Below are positions 34,701 through 50,439 of a DNA stretch of 64,000 nucleotides, piece by piece; position 1 is the first letter of the stretch, and every line of letters begins with the position of its first letter. The position numbers were made by a program, and so were the translations under genes. The stretch is from Spirogloea muscicola (Eukaryota; Streptophyta; Zygnematophyceae; Spirogloeales; Spirogloeaceae). Below the pieces are notes generated by a model. It did not search any database, had not been told where the DNA came from, and saw only the letters and a list, made by a program, of their open reading frames with translations. The DNA is taken from NCBI GenBank assembly GCA_009602725.1, contig WELB01000011.1, positions 703,785 to 767,784 of the forward strand. Reading direction: 5' to 3'.

Positions 34701-37700
34701 CACCACTGAGCGTGGCTTCCAATGGCTCCTCTGTCGCCTTGTCAAGCTTCACCAACAGCATTGCAACCTCCACCCTGTCGAACCTGCCGGTGTCCGCAGC
34801 GGCTGTCGCTGCCACAGCTGCCATGGTAGCCTCCTCTATGGTAGCTGCGGCCCACAATGCAGACATTACCTCTCTTCAGGTTCCGATCACTGCAGCTGCC
34901 ATGTCGACGGCTGTACATGTGGCGGGGGAGCTCTCCCGCCAGGCTTCGGAGTTGAGCAACGCCTCTGACAGAAGAGTCTCAAATGAGAATCTTTTGTTTG
35001 GCAACGATCAGAATGCACTCAGGCTGAGGTCCCTAGCCCCGTCAGACGGCAGCGCCAAGCTGCCACTTAGCCGCCTGGGATCAGCTGCCGAGGTCAGAGG
35101 AGCAGAGCTGGAAGCCATGCACGTCCGCGACGTGGAGGAGACTATGAAGTTAGATGATTTGAGGAATAGCAAGGAGCTGCAGGATGACATGCAGCATGCT
35201 TCATCAGAGAGGAACTTTCAGAGGATGCTGAAAGAGACCGAGGAGTGGGAGATCCCTTGGGAGGACATCATCATTGGCGATAGGATAGGACTAGGTAAGC
35301 ACACCATGTTCTGCAGTAGCTCAGTGTGCTGCATTGGCAGATAGGCTATCGGCCTTAGCTTCTGACTAAATCGACTGTGCTTGATAGGTCCTGGTGACTT
35401 CTCTGACTAGTTTGCAGGTCTTGTACCTCCGGCAGGTAGTCTTGCTCTTTGTATACATTCATTCGAAGAATTTCTCATTTTTAAGGCAGGTGCAACATGT
35501 TGGATGTATGCTGTCTGATGCTTGTTTGCACTTTGAGCAGGCTCATATGGCGAAGTGTACCGCGGCGATTGGCATGGATCGGTGGGTGACGGTGTATGCT
35601 TTGCATATCATTAGCTGCTAGACAGTTAATATGCTTCCATGCTGGGATTGGCTTGTACTACCCTCCCTCCTTCCCTCCCTCCCTCCCTCCCNCTCCCTCC
35701 CTCTGTTATCAGCTCAGGGGCTCATCCCAAAACTCACGTATATGTGCTTGCACTTCATGCTCCTTGTACAGGAAGTGGCTGTGAAGAAGTTTCTGGAGCA
35801 GGATGTGCAGGGTGCAGCCTTGGAGGAATTCCGTGGCGAGGTGCTCTAGTTGGGCCCTACCTTTATTTAGACCGCGTCACGCTGTCTATGAGAATGCAAG
35901 CTCCTTCATGTCAATCCCCCTGGATTCAGCAGCGCAAGTGGAAGCTCAATTATGGACTGACCTATACCATATCTATTACAGGTCGCCATTATGAAGCGTT
36001 TGCGGCACCCGAATGTGGTTCTTTTCATGGGTGCAGTCACGCGCCCTCCGCACCTTTCCATCGTGACGGAGTTTCTTCCAAGGTCAGTGCAAGAAGTTAT
36101 GCTTAGCATTGAAGATCTTATTACCAAGCTACTGTGCACAAGCACCCTGCCAAAAGCTTGAGTCACATTCCTTTGCAGAATTTGAGCCCACAGAGGCCAA
36201 CAGCACCAAGCGAGCTTGTCACAGCCTGCTCCTGATTGAGAAGACCAGGGTCATGCCTCGTAGTCTTCATGGGACACTCAAGTACTGGGCGACTAATGTG
36301 CTCCGACCTGAGCTCGCTGCAGGGGGAGCCTGTACAGACTGCTACATAGACAACATGCCAATAGTACCATTGACATTGCTCGAAGGCTTCGTATGGCACT
36401 TGATGTGGTGAGTTTTGGCAGCTTGTCAGTCTGTATGCGGAGCTTGGCACAGTGACATAGGCAAGTTGGGCATGTATTTTTAGCTACAATCACCGTCATG
36501 TTGAGTCTAGCCTTTAGCTTCACAATGGAGCAAGGTGGGTCTCTTTTCCTTGCAAATACTAAGTTGGCCCTGCTTTGGTCCCACTTTGCCCAGGCCAAAG
36601 GTATGAACTACCTCCACAGCAGCAATCCTCCCATTGTCCACCGTGATTTGAAATCGCCCAACCTTCTTGTTGACAAGAATTGGGTTGTCAAGGTAAGAAA
36701 TTGCTTGACTACATGCATTTGTGCAACTTTCTATAGCCTCCAGCATTGCAATCACAGCAGTCTCTACCGTAGGTAGGGCAATGTTTCCCTTACCTTGTTT
36801 TCTCCCCTTACTCGTGTACAATGGGTAACACTCCTTGTTACATTCTTGTCAATTATTGTCTTGTGGAGCTTTTGCTTGACAATGCTTCCTTGTGCAGGTG
36901 TGTGACTTTGGGCTTTCCAAGATAAAGAATCACACTTTTCTTACTTCAAAGTCAACTGCTGGCACAGTGAGTTACTATTAAGTTAGTAGGCTCTACCAGC
37001 AGCAGACACTCGAAAACTTCATTGTTGGCCAGGTTTTGCTGTACACTTCAGAGGAAATTGGTCAAGGAGACCGCTTAGGTCAAGTAAACCGCATATGAGG
37101 TGCACAAATTTCTGCTTCATTGCCTCTTTCGAATTACTGATTGACCTGCTTGCCTGTGGTTGCAGCCGGAGTGGATGGCTCCAGAAGTGCTCCGCAACGA
37201 ACCCTCCAATGAGAAGTGCGTAATGCATGACGTAACTCTTGTATATCTTCATCACTTTCAGCACTTTCTGCAGTTTATAATGTTTAGTTTCTGTGATCAT
37301 CACAACGACAGGGATGATAGAAGGGGTTGAGCTGCTTTGTGCATGCGGCCTACTTTGGTAAGGGTCAGGGTTGTACTCCTCATATGCAAAGTCTGTTACT
37401 AGTTGTATGTATCTATGTGAGTTTATGTATGTATACGGATACATATGTAAGATGATGCTTGATGCATGATTTATCAGTGGTGTCATTTCGCCCTTCCTTT
37501 CCTGCATGTCGACCAGGTCCGACATCTTCAGCTTTGGAGTGATTCTTTGGGAGCTTGCCACATTGGAGAAACCATGGGGCCAGCTGAACCCCATGCAGGT
37601 CGTGGGTGCAGTTGGCTTCCAGCAGCGGACTCTCCCTCTACCGGATACTGTGGAGCCAGGCATTGCAGACATCATCAATGCCTGCTTCAAAATGTATTGG

Positions 37701-37976
37701 CACCGTACCCCTTATGGCCATCTTGTCATTTGTCCCCAGCATGAGGGTGGTGAAAGGAGAGGCAACTCTTCTTGCTGCCAAAAGAGCATGAAACCAGTGC
37801 AGTATTGCCATGCTTATTGGCCGCATGCCATCCTGCGTGCTCGCAGAGAAGCAAGCGAGCGCCCGTCGTTCACTGAGATAATGGCCCAGCTGAAACCCCT
37901 CCAGAGGCCTGTACCTTCCAGGAGCGCCGACTTGCAGGGGCAGCATCAGGGTTCTGCGAGAGGCCACCCCTCTTGA
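31764..37976 (+). CDS. Raf-like MAPKKK with EDR1 domain (CTR1/EDR1 group)
   Basis: Fourteen exons in phase: 31764-32291, 32520-32666, 32859-33317, 33529-34176, 34382-35294, 35541-35581, 35772-35840, 35982-36082, 36323-36407, 36594-36692, 36898-36966, 37166-37215, 37517-37693, 37847-37976; 1171 aa. N-terminus [10 protein letters not shown] and a long Ser-rich region. The EDR1 domain starts L-A-M-A-I-S-A-S-N and continues through [17 protein letters not shown] and [10 protein letters not shown] to Y-F-I-D-V-M. A ~390-residue low-complexity linker follows. Kinase: [18 protein letters not shown]917-[14 protein letters not shown]1013-R-D-L-K-S-P-N, D1033-[17 protein letters not shown]. All catalytic residues are present. 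Plant relatives act in ethylene, stress and defence signalling. Start Met gives the family-like N-terminus. Intron 6 carries a TCCC repeat. Confidence 0.95.
35660..35703. repeat. (CCCT)n microsatellite in kinase intron 6
   Basis: CCCT/TCCC tetranucleotides between exon 6 and exon 7, with a single N at 35692. Confidence 0.9.
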
Positions 37977-38530
37977 AGCCCCAGAGTTGTGCATGGGTGC
38001 CATCATTCATTTATGTATATCAATTGGGACCTGTTCATATGAACACGTGTTAACGTCACTGTACGGGAGGCCTACGGTATGGGGGCCCACCCCTTCTCTC
38101 CTCGTCGGGCTCAATTTCACACGTGTTCAGTGGCTGCTCATTGATGTTCATGCTAGTGAGCCCTTTACTTCCACTATTCCATTACTCCAAGATGGGCTTG
38201 AGACTCTTACACTACCTTCCACCACCTTCGGGGCCTTCCATGGCCAAGTGCTGCCACTGCAGGGTCATACTGTGTTGTGTATGCAATGGCCTGACAATGT
38301 ATTGTATTATTTTTGTTGCTCTGCAACACCTGTTCAGGTCCATTCTTCATGATTGACGCTCTCAGTTGCAGACGTGAGTTGTCATGAGCATTCTACAATG
38401 GCCTACTGATTATGACGGGTCTCCACGGTATGTTTACCTGTTATTCGTATTTGGCTGTGGAGGGGCTAAGGGAGGCAAGACTGGCAAGTGTCTCTGCCTG
38501 TAGCTTCAACATGGCTATTACTTGATCCCA
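37977..38530. other. Kinase 3' region
   Basis: Probably the 3' UTR of the kinase and spacer. No recognised coding sequence. Confidence 0.4.
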
Positions 38531-38692
38531 GCATTCAGTGCTCAGAGTGCCGCTGCTGGAATGTCACTAGGTGCTGAAGAGTCTTCGGATGTTGGACAGT
38601 GCACTTTCGTGGTCGAGGGCGTCAACTCTGCTCCGCTGGTCAAGCGCGTCAACTTCGCTCCACTAAAAGAAAGCACCAAGCCGCAGGTGTAG
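38531..38692 (+). CDS. Possible terminal exon of unknown protein
   Basis: A frame after an acceptor-like TTGATCCCAG reads A-Q-S-A-A-A-G-M-S-L-G-A-E-E-S, then F-V-V-E-G-V-N-S-A-P-L-V-K-R and ends at TAG 38690-38692. Composition is protein-like, but no partner exon was found. It could be an alternative last exon of the kinase, a small separate gene, or chance. Not recognised. Confidence 0.2.
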   Translation, partial: AFSAQSAAAGMSLGAEESSDVGQCTFVVEGVNSAPLVKRVNFAPLKESTKPQV

Positions 38693-39155
38693 TAACTGTA
38701 TGAAACAGGATGGTGTCAGCCGACCTGGTATTCTCTTCATTTAGAGCAGATCGTCAAGCTCCAGAGCTCCTCCTGTAGGAGAGGACACCCTTCAGAGGCG
38801 ACAGGAGTCAGTGCTGTTAGAGAGGTGGTGTAAGGCGAGCAGGGGACAGAGGAGGGATAGAGGGGGAGCTGCTGGTGGGGTGAGCGAGTAGTGGGGGAGT
38901 AAATGAGGCACGAAGCTGGGGGGGTTCGGCAGGCAGTTGCTGTTGCTGCCAAAGCCAGCAAAGTGCTCGCAAACAGTTGGCTCCTGTAAGAGGCCATGCT
39001 ATAGAAGCCAGAGAAGAGGCTGAAAGAGGCTGTTGTGAAAGGGCAGCCCAGACAGTAAGGAGAAACTCAGGAGGAAGCAGGATACAAAAATTTGCGTAGA
39101 TTAGACAGGTATAACGTGCGTCTTACTGAAGCCTCTCGCCAGGAGGAGCCGCTGA

Positions 39156-39713
39156 GTGACAGATTGTATGACGAAGTTGGAAGAGCTGAAGAGGGAGCTA
39201 AATCAGGCCACGCAGCTCTGGAGCTCATCCAGCACAGTGACGCAGTGCAAGAAGTTTGGAGCAGTAGATGGTCACAGACAGCAATCTACTACACAGACAC
39301 AAGACCTGAGGGCACGAAGCCTTCAGAAGCGTACCCTTCTCGCATTGCCTAATCTCAGTCAAGCAAGCAAGCAGCTCAAGCACACTGGACAACCTGCCAC
39401 AGTTACCCATCGTATGTCTCGCCAGCATCGTGGTCCTGGTACTGGTTATTGAGTGGTCAGGACAAAGTTGACCGTGCCTTCTTTGAAGTGATGAGTGAGG
39501 ACGACAATCAGAAGGAGCTGCCTGCACTTTCAAGAGGAACCACCATCCCAAGTACAAAAACACATCGAACACCCGGGCTTCGGACACAAGCACCAGTTCT
39601 CTGAGGGCGGCTCGGATCTCAATATGTACAAAAACGCACGATGCGCTATCCAGAAGAGCTTGCTACGCAATGGCCCCAAGCGCAGCGCAATTAAGCAGCC
39701 ATGCAAATCTTAA
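39156..39713 (+). CDS. Unrecognised short ORFs, possibly one gene
   Basis: Two ORFs, 39168-39452 (Met start; T-K-L-E-E-L-K-R-E-L-N-Q, coiled-coil-like, then basic) and 39495-39713 (Q-K-S-L-L-R-N-G-P-K-R tail). They are separated by a possible short intron, but phase was not established. No family recognised. Remaining sequence to 40400 shows nothing beyond a small hairpin. Confidence 0.2.
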
Positions 39714-40096
39714 TCTGAAAGCAGAATTGGAGGGGTACGTGGTAGGGTGGGGCAGGTAATGAGCGAAGGATAATTAAGGAGGCAAGGACTTTGTCTCTGC
39801 GATTTTTGACTCAGCATACGAGTTTGTTTGGCAATCTTAATGTATTGGACAGACTGTCTGGCAGGAACTGCTCTCGACAGAAAACGGAAATCTGCTCGCT
39901 TACTGAGGATGGCCGGAGCTCAACGTGCTGTGCCGATCAAAAATGACCTGTCACTAAAGACGGAGGAGGTTTGGACAATATTGGTTGGCGTACTTAGGTT
40001 TTTGCGTGAATTCCAAAGAGGAGGCCTGCCACTAGTTCGGCACCGAGCATAATTCGTGTCAGATCCATCTCTATTCCCCATGATTGTGAGAGATTC

Positions 40097-40127
40097 ACCG
40101 TCTTCTGCCCATCCGGCAGAAGACGGT
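40097..40127. repeat. Perfect 13-bp stem hairpin
   Basis: ACCGTCTTCTGCC, loop CATCC, GGCAGAAGACGGT. No terminal repeats were recognised around it. Confidence 0.85.
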
Positions 40128-40786
40128 ATGACCATAAATTACGCATTAACACATGGCCGCTCCGATGGCCGCAGGTGGCCGGCGAACACCACAATGAAAA
40201 CTGCTGCAAATCAGATTGAACGGCGCTCCTCACTCATATGTTCCACCGTTGCATAGGCTAAAGAGTCACTTGTTGACACACTCGTTGGCCTGACACCTTC
40301 ATGGATGCGACTGAAGGTATCTCAAAAAGAATCGAAGCAGAGTGACATGTATGCATAGAGCAGGCAGCACAAGCTTAGCCGCAACAAGGATGGTGGTTGT
40401 AAGGGGTGAAGGCTACAGGCTTGGCAAGTGAGGCTGCAATATGGGGGCTCTAAGTTGCCCCTTGGGCATGATATAGCAATGATTGCATGTTGGTGACAAG
40501 GTGGCACGCGCAGCAACTAGCAGGCCGTGACTTCCCGGCAGGCTGGCAAGAGGCGGGCTGGTGCAGACAGTGCAGCGTGCCAGTGATGCCTCCGCAGGGT
40601 GAAGCGAGACAGGCAGCACTTGCCAATGGGCTGCCATGGCTGCAGCGCCTCCGAGCCCCTGGAGCTGTCCACCTGTGCCAGTCCAACGAGGGCAAGTGCT
40701 CAGGAACTGGCAAGTGGGTGCTCGACGGCAGACAGGCATCGTTACAGGGAGGACGAAGATGGGGTCAGAGAGCCCCTCGTGCGCAC

Positions 40787-41315
40787 CGGGAGGAGCTCGT
40801 AGGAGTTGGCGTCCAGGCCGAGCAGCGGCAGCCGGTCGCCGCGCCGGTGCTCGGCCAGGGCGAGCGCGATGACGCGCTGCACCGGGGTGCTGCGGGGCAC
40901 AGCGAGCGCCAGCGGCTGGCCGTTGCCGGCCACGCCGACCGCCACCCGCACCAGCTCCTCGTCCCCCTGCTCCACACGAGTCTCCACCAAGCTGCCATGA
41001 GCATTGCCGGCCCGTCGCCAGTTGTGCCAACGCAGACGACAGAGCCGCAGCCATGGTAGTGCAGCGCTGGAGTGAGGCGCGACCCCTCACCCGCTGCTCG
41101 GCTGGCTCGTGGTTCTTTAGCAGCGTGGACAGCTGCGACTTGACCGCCCGGCGGTCGGCGACGGCTCGGGAGGCGAAGCCGCCATCGAGCGCGGCGGTCA
41201 CGGCGGCGACGGGCTCCGCGGGCCGGAAGCGCACGACGTGGCGGGGCAGGTGCAGCGGCGGCGGCGGCGGCGGCGCGCTGGCCGCCCTGTGCCACAGAGC
41301 CGGCAACGGGGCCTC
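40787..41315 (-). CDS. Unrecognised gene, two probable exons next to a gap
   Basis: Minus-strand exon 40787-40991 reads L-V-E-T-R-V-E-Q-G, V-R-V-A-V-G-V-A-G-N-G-Q-P-L, V-Q-R-V-I-A-L-A-L-A-E-H-R and L-D-A-N-S-Y-E-L-L-P. Upstream, 41091-41315 has R-F-R-P-A-E-P-V and A-A-L-D-G-G-F-A-S-R before running into Ns. The two are separated by a GT…AG interval, but their phases do not join as drawn, so a boundary is wrong or an exon is missing. The first segment looks like a ubiquitin-like or Ras-binding fold; a SIN1/AVO1-type RBD is a weak guess. The sequence beyond the gap (41942-42260)is GC-rich and unassigned. Confidence 0.35.
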
Positions 41316-41941
41316 NNNNNNNNNNNNNNNNNNNNNNNNNNNNNNNNNNNNNNNNNNNNNNNNNNNNNNNNNNNNNNNNNNNNNNNNNNNNNNNNNNNNN
41401 NNNNNNNNNNNNNNNNNNNNNNNNNNNNNNNNNNNNNNNNNNNNNNNNNNNNNNNNNNNNNNNNNNNNNNNNNNNNNNNNNNNNNNNNNNNNNNNNNNNN
41501 NNNNNNNNNNNNNNNNNNNNNNNNNNNNNNNNNNNNNNNNNNNNNNNNNNNNNNNNNNNNNNNNNNNNNNNNNNNNNNNNNNNNNNNNNNNNNNNNNNNN
41601 NNNNNNNNNNNNNNNNNNNNNNNNNNNNNNNNNNNNNNNNNNNNNNNNNNNNNNNNNNNNNNNNNNNNNNNNNNNNNNNNNNNNNNNNNNNNNNNNNNNN
41701 NNNNNNNNNNNNNNNNNNNNNNNNNNNNNNNNNNNNNNNNNNNNNNNNNNNNNNNNNNNNNNNNNNNNNNNNNNNNNNNNNNNNNNNNNNNNNNNNNNNN
41801 NNNNNNNNNNNNNNNNNNNNNNNNNNNNNNNNNNNNNNNNNNNNNNNNNNNNNNNNNNNNNNNNNNNNNNNNNNNNNNNNNNNNNNNNNNNNNNNNNNNN
41901 NNNNNNNNNNNNNNNNNNNNNNNNNNNNNNNNNNNNNNNNN
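41316..41941. other. Assembly gap (Ns)
   Basis: 626 unknown bases flanked by GC-rich sequence. Confidence 1.
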
Positions 41942-42273
41942 GGGCGGGTGGGGGAGGGAGGAGGGAGGGCGGGGGGTGCCGCCCAGGCGAGGCGGGCCCA
42001 CGGGCGCCCGAGCGGCTGTCGGGGAGGGAAGGAGCGCCCCCCCTGATCCACCCCTCTCCACCACGTGGCACGAGCACCTTGCGGCGCGCCGTCAGCACGA
42101 CACGTGGGGCGGGGCGTGCCCGGCAGCGGCCCTGGTGGTATGCAAAGATGCTGGCGCCGCCGGCGTGGCCGCGCGCGCCGCCACCACGGCAGCGGGGCCG
42201 GCGGGGCCACCTTCGCCGCCGCTGAATCTTCCGCCCCCCTCGCTCCTTCCGTTCTGCCACCCCGCCCCTCTGG

Positions 42274-43345
42274 GCAGCCTCTGGCGTGCGCAGCGAATTG
42301 CTCTTCCCCCCCTCAGCTCATCTGGCTTCCTACTGCTGACACGGGAGTTCTATGCTTCGCTTCCCCTGGCCCACTTCTCGTACTCTGTTCATTCTTTTTT
42401 GGGCTGGCTTTCCCGGCCCCTATCCTCAATGGGCGAGCCCTCCTCTGAGCGCCCTGTCTGCCTAGCCTGTCGCTTCACTAAACACAGTCATGAACCCACG
42501 TCTGTGTGCGGGCGGGCTCTCTCCCCTATCCTCAATGGGCGAGCATTTTCTCTCTTTTAGAGCCGCCGTTTCTTGCGCTTGCAGTCGAGGTCCACAGGGG
42601 GCGTTGGGACTAGCTGGCTCGACACACTCCAGTTACTTGCGCGGAGGGCTGTGTCCCGCCCCACCGCGGGGTTGGCTTTGCCAGCCCCTCTTCTCTATGG
42701 GCGAGCTCTTCTCTTCTTCAGGCCCATTCGTAGCTGGTAACCGGTATTGGCCCCTTCGAACCTTCGTCAGTTCTTTTCGGGCTGGCTTTTCACAGCCCTT
42801 GCCCCCATTGGGAGTGCCACTTGACAAGTCGCATGCTGTGCTGTTGAGCAAGCGACCCGACGGCTTTGAAGCCGGGCTGCTCGCTCTGCTGCCCTCAGAA
42901 GTGGCACTCCCAATGGGGCAAGGGCTGTGAAAAGCCAGCCCGAAAAGAATTGACAAAGGTTCGCAGGGGCCAAGACCGCTTAGCAGCTACGAAGGGGCCT
43001 GGAGAAGAGTAGAGCTCGCCCATAGAGAAGAGGGGCTGGCAAAGCCAACCCGGCGGTGGGGCGGGACACAGCCCTCCGCGCAAGTAGCTGGAGTGTGTCG
43101 AGCCAGCTAGTCTCAAACGCCCCTGTGGACCTCGACTGCAAGCGCAAGAAACGGCGGCTGTAAAGAATGCGGCTGCTGATATTGAAAAATCGGCTGTAAA
43201 CTGCCAGCCAGATGCATACAGGTGTTCATGACGGAGCCAAAGGCTAGGCAGACAGGGCGTCCTCAATACCCCGTGTCAGCAGTAGGAAGTCAGATGAGCT
43301 GAGGGGAGAAAGAGCAACCCCGCTGCGCAAACCAGAGGCTGCTGC
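42274..43345. mobile_element. Giant foldback 1 (inverted repeat with 76-bp loop)
   Basis: Left arm 42274-42822 and right arm 42899-43345 are reverse complements with indels (the left arm has about 100 bp extra). Pairing landmarks from the centre outward: GGGAGTGCCACTT with AAGTGGCACTCCC; the hairpin module; the GCCAGCCCC block; CGTTTCTTGCGCTTGCAGTC; CCCTGTCTGCCTAGCC; TTCCTACTGCTGACACGG; and the retroelement piece GCAGCCTCTGG. The loop 42823-42898 is unpaired and recurs in foldback 2. The outermost part of the arms is retroelement C-terminal sequence (A-A-A-S-G-L-R-S-G on the minus strand). Confidence 0.9.
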
Positions 43346-43626
43346 AAGGGCGCGACCAGCCCGGCGATGCAAAGCAATCGCCTAGGACCGCTGTAGGCAC
43401 ATGGATAGACGCATTCGGTAGTAGGAAACAAGACCCAAAGGAACCGAGCCACCGGGAAGAGCTGCAACTTCTTCCCGGCGCCGCTGGTCATCTTGAGAGG
43501 CCAGCAGCGGAAGTAATGAGGACCACCGACCCCCGTAACACCCATGGATGTAAAAGAGAGAGTGATCGCCCATTGAGGATAGGGGCTGGGAAAGCCAGCC
43601 CAGAAAAGAATGAACAAAGTACGAGA
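43346..43626 (-). pseudogene. Degenerate retroelement C-terminus between foldbacks
   Basis: On the minus strand the family block Y-Y-R-M-R-L-S-M-C-L-Q-R-S, a stop, then A-I-A-L-H-R-R-A-G-R-A-L-A-A-A-S-G is readable across 43490-43330. It continues into the right arm of foldback 1. A module lies near 43585. Confidence 0.6.
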
Positions 43627-44713
43627 ATGCTACACGCAGAACATCGATTTGTTTTCCATAGAAGTTCCTCATTAGAGGGGGCATCCCTCCAGCTGCTTCT
43701 GTAGAAGATCCTCACCAGAGGATCCCTCCAGCTATGTAGCAGGCAGGGCCTGGAGAACGAGTAAGTTGGCCTTGCAGCAGCTGTGGTGCCTATTTTGCAG
43801 CTTACTCCGAGGCTGAATAGGCGGTCACAGAAATACAAGCTCGAGCAAACATCCCTGCTTAAGGGCAGCTGTGACAATCTAAGCCATGGCTGTGAGAGGC
43901 CAGCCCAAAAGGAGTGTCCAAGGTCTGAAAGGCCGAAAGGTGCAGAAGGCATGAAATTACTCTTCATGACTCCTGCGAGTGGGCGCTCAACTACCTCTTG
44001 TCAGCAAATGCAGATTAAGCTAACTAGAGGGCGAAAATGCGTCGCCCTGTCGGAACCCAGAGGCAGCAGCCAAGTCGCGGCCTGCCCGAAAGTGGACGAC
44101 AAATGCTAAAACCCGGCTGGAGGGAGATGACGAGTCGCATGCTGTGCTGTTGAGCAAGCGACCCAACGGCTTTGAAGCCGGGCTGCTCGCTCTGCTGCCC
44201 TTGACATCTCCCTGCAGCCGGGTTTTAGCATTTGTCGTCCACTTTCGGGCAGGCCGCTACTTGGCTGCTGCCTCTGGGTTTCGACAGGGCGACGCATTTT
44301 CGCCCTCTAGTTAGCTTAATCTGCAGTTGCTGACAAGAGGTAGTTGAGCGCCCACTCAGCAGGAGTCATGAAGAGTAATTTCATGCCTTCTGCACCTTTC
44401 GGCCTTTCAGACCTTGGACACTCCTTTTGGGCTGGCCTCTCATAGCCATGGCTTAGATTGTCACAGCTGCCCGTAAGCAGGGATGTTTGCTCGAGCTTGT
44501 ATTTCTGTGACCGCCTATCCAGCCTCGGAGTAAGCTGCAAAAAAGGCACTACAGCTGCTGCAAGGCCATCTTACTCGTTCTCCAGGCCCTGCCTGCTACA
44601 GAGCTGGAGGGATCCCCCCTCTGGTGAGGATCTTCTACAGAGGCAGCTGGAGGGATGCCCCCTCTAGTGAGGAACTTCTATAGAAGACAGATTGCTGTAC
44701 TGCATGTAACATG
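43627..44713. mobile_element. Giant foldback 2 (inverted repeat with 75-bp loop)
   Basis: Left arm 43627-44129 (503 bp) and right arm 44205-44713 (509 bp) are reverse complements at high identity with few indels. Landmarks: GGAGGGAGATG with CATCTCCCTGC at the centre, CGTCGCCCTGTCGGAACCC, AAATTACTCTTCATGACTCC, the module near 43888/44428, CAAACATCCCTGCTTA, and ATAGAAGTTCCTCA at the outer ends. The loop 44130-44204 is almost identical to the loop of foldback 1 (42823-42898). The arms hold decayed retroelement C-terminus and 3' sequence. Confidence 0.93.
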
Positions 44714-45264
44714 CTGCAAGCACTTGTGCTTATTGTCTACATCATTTGGAAGTGAAGTCGAATTGGTGCCCGCTGCTTCTGCTCCTCAAAACAGAGTATG
44801 CTTGGAACGGGCAAAGAATTCATTGTGGTGTCAAAGAAAGTCCTAAGATACTCTTGCCACAATGAGCAGCAACCTCGTATCTTGCTACAATAATCTGCAA
44901 GTGATGCTGCACAGCTTTTCTAGTCTACTTGTTGATCCCACTGAAGGCTGGATCCCACTGTAAAGGAGGAGCATTTCCAGTAGGCTGATGGGTTTCCTGC
45001 TTAGATGCAGAACCTGTGTACCTGAGATGATAAATTAGTGTGCAAGGCCTTGAGAAACTCCTTTACCTCTGTATGTGCAGAGGTGATTGCAACGACACTG
45101 AAGCAGAGCAGCTTTGCTTACATGCTCACAAGGCATGAACTCTGGTGTTGGGGAGACTTCAAAGCAGCGTGATTAATTCATGGCATGGCATATCACGGCC
45201 TAAGTGACATACTTGAAGTTTGCGTCCTTCGCTCATGATGGCTAGGAATTGGCAACACTAACCT
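44714..45264. other. Spacer 3' of UGPase
   Basis: Likely includes the UGPase 3' UTR. No other gene or repeat seen. Confidence 0.45.
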
Positions 45265-50276
<5,012 letters not shown>

Positions 50277-50439
50277 GGCGGCGGCAGGCGGCGGGCCGTC
50301 GCGCGAGGAGGAGGAGGAGCCGAATGGCAGGCAGCGGGCGAGTGCGTCGGACAGGGCGGCGAGCCAGCTGCTCATGGAGCGGCTCCCGTGGGCGGGGGGC
50401 GGACAAGAGACTGGGGATCGGGAGAAGCAGCTCTGCGAA

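Noticed and set aside
37166-37221. Kinase exon 12 ending after an extra Cys codon
   Set aside because: That donor breaks phase with the next exon; using GAGAA|GTGCGT restores the conserved N-E-K-S-D-I-F-S-F join.
40413-42560. Very long ORFs through the second N gap
   Set aside because: Same artefact: unknown bases read as open frame; only the short flanking exons were kept.
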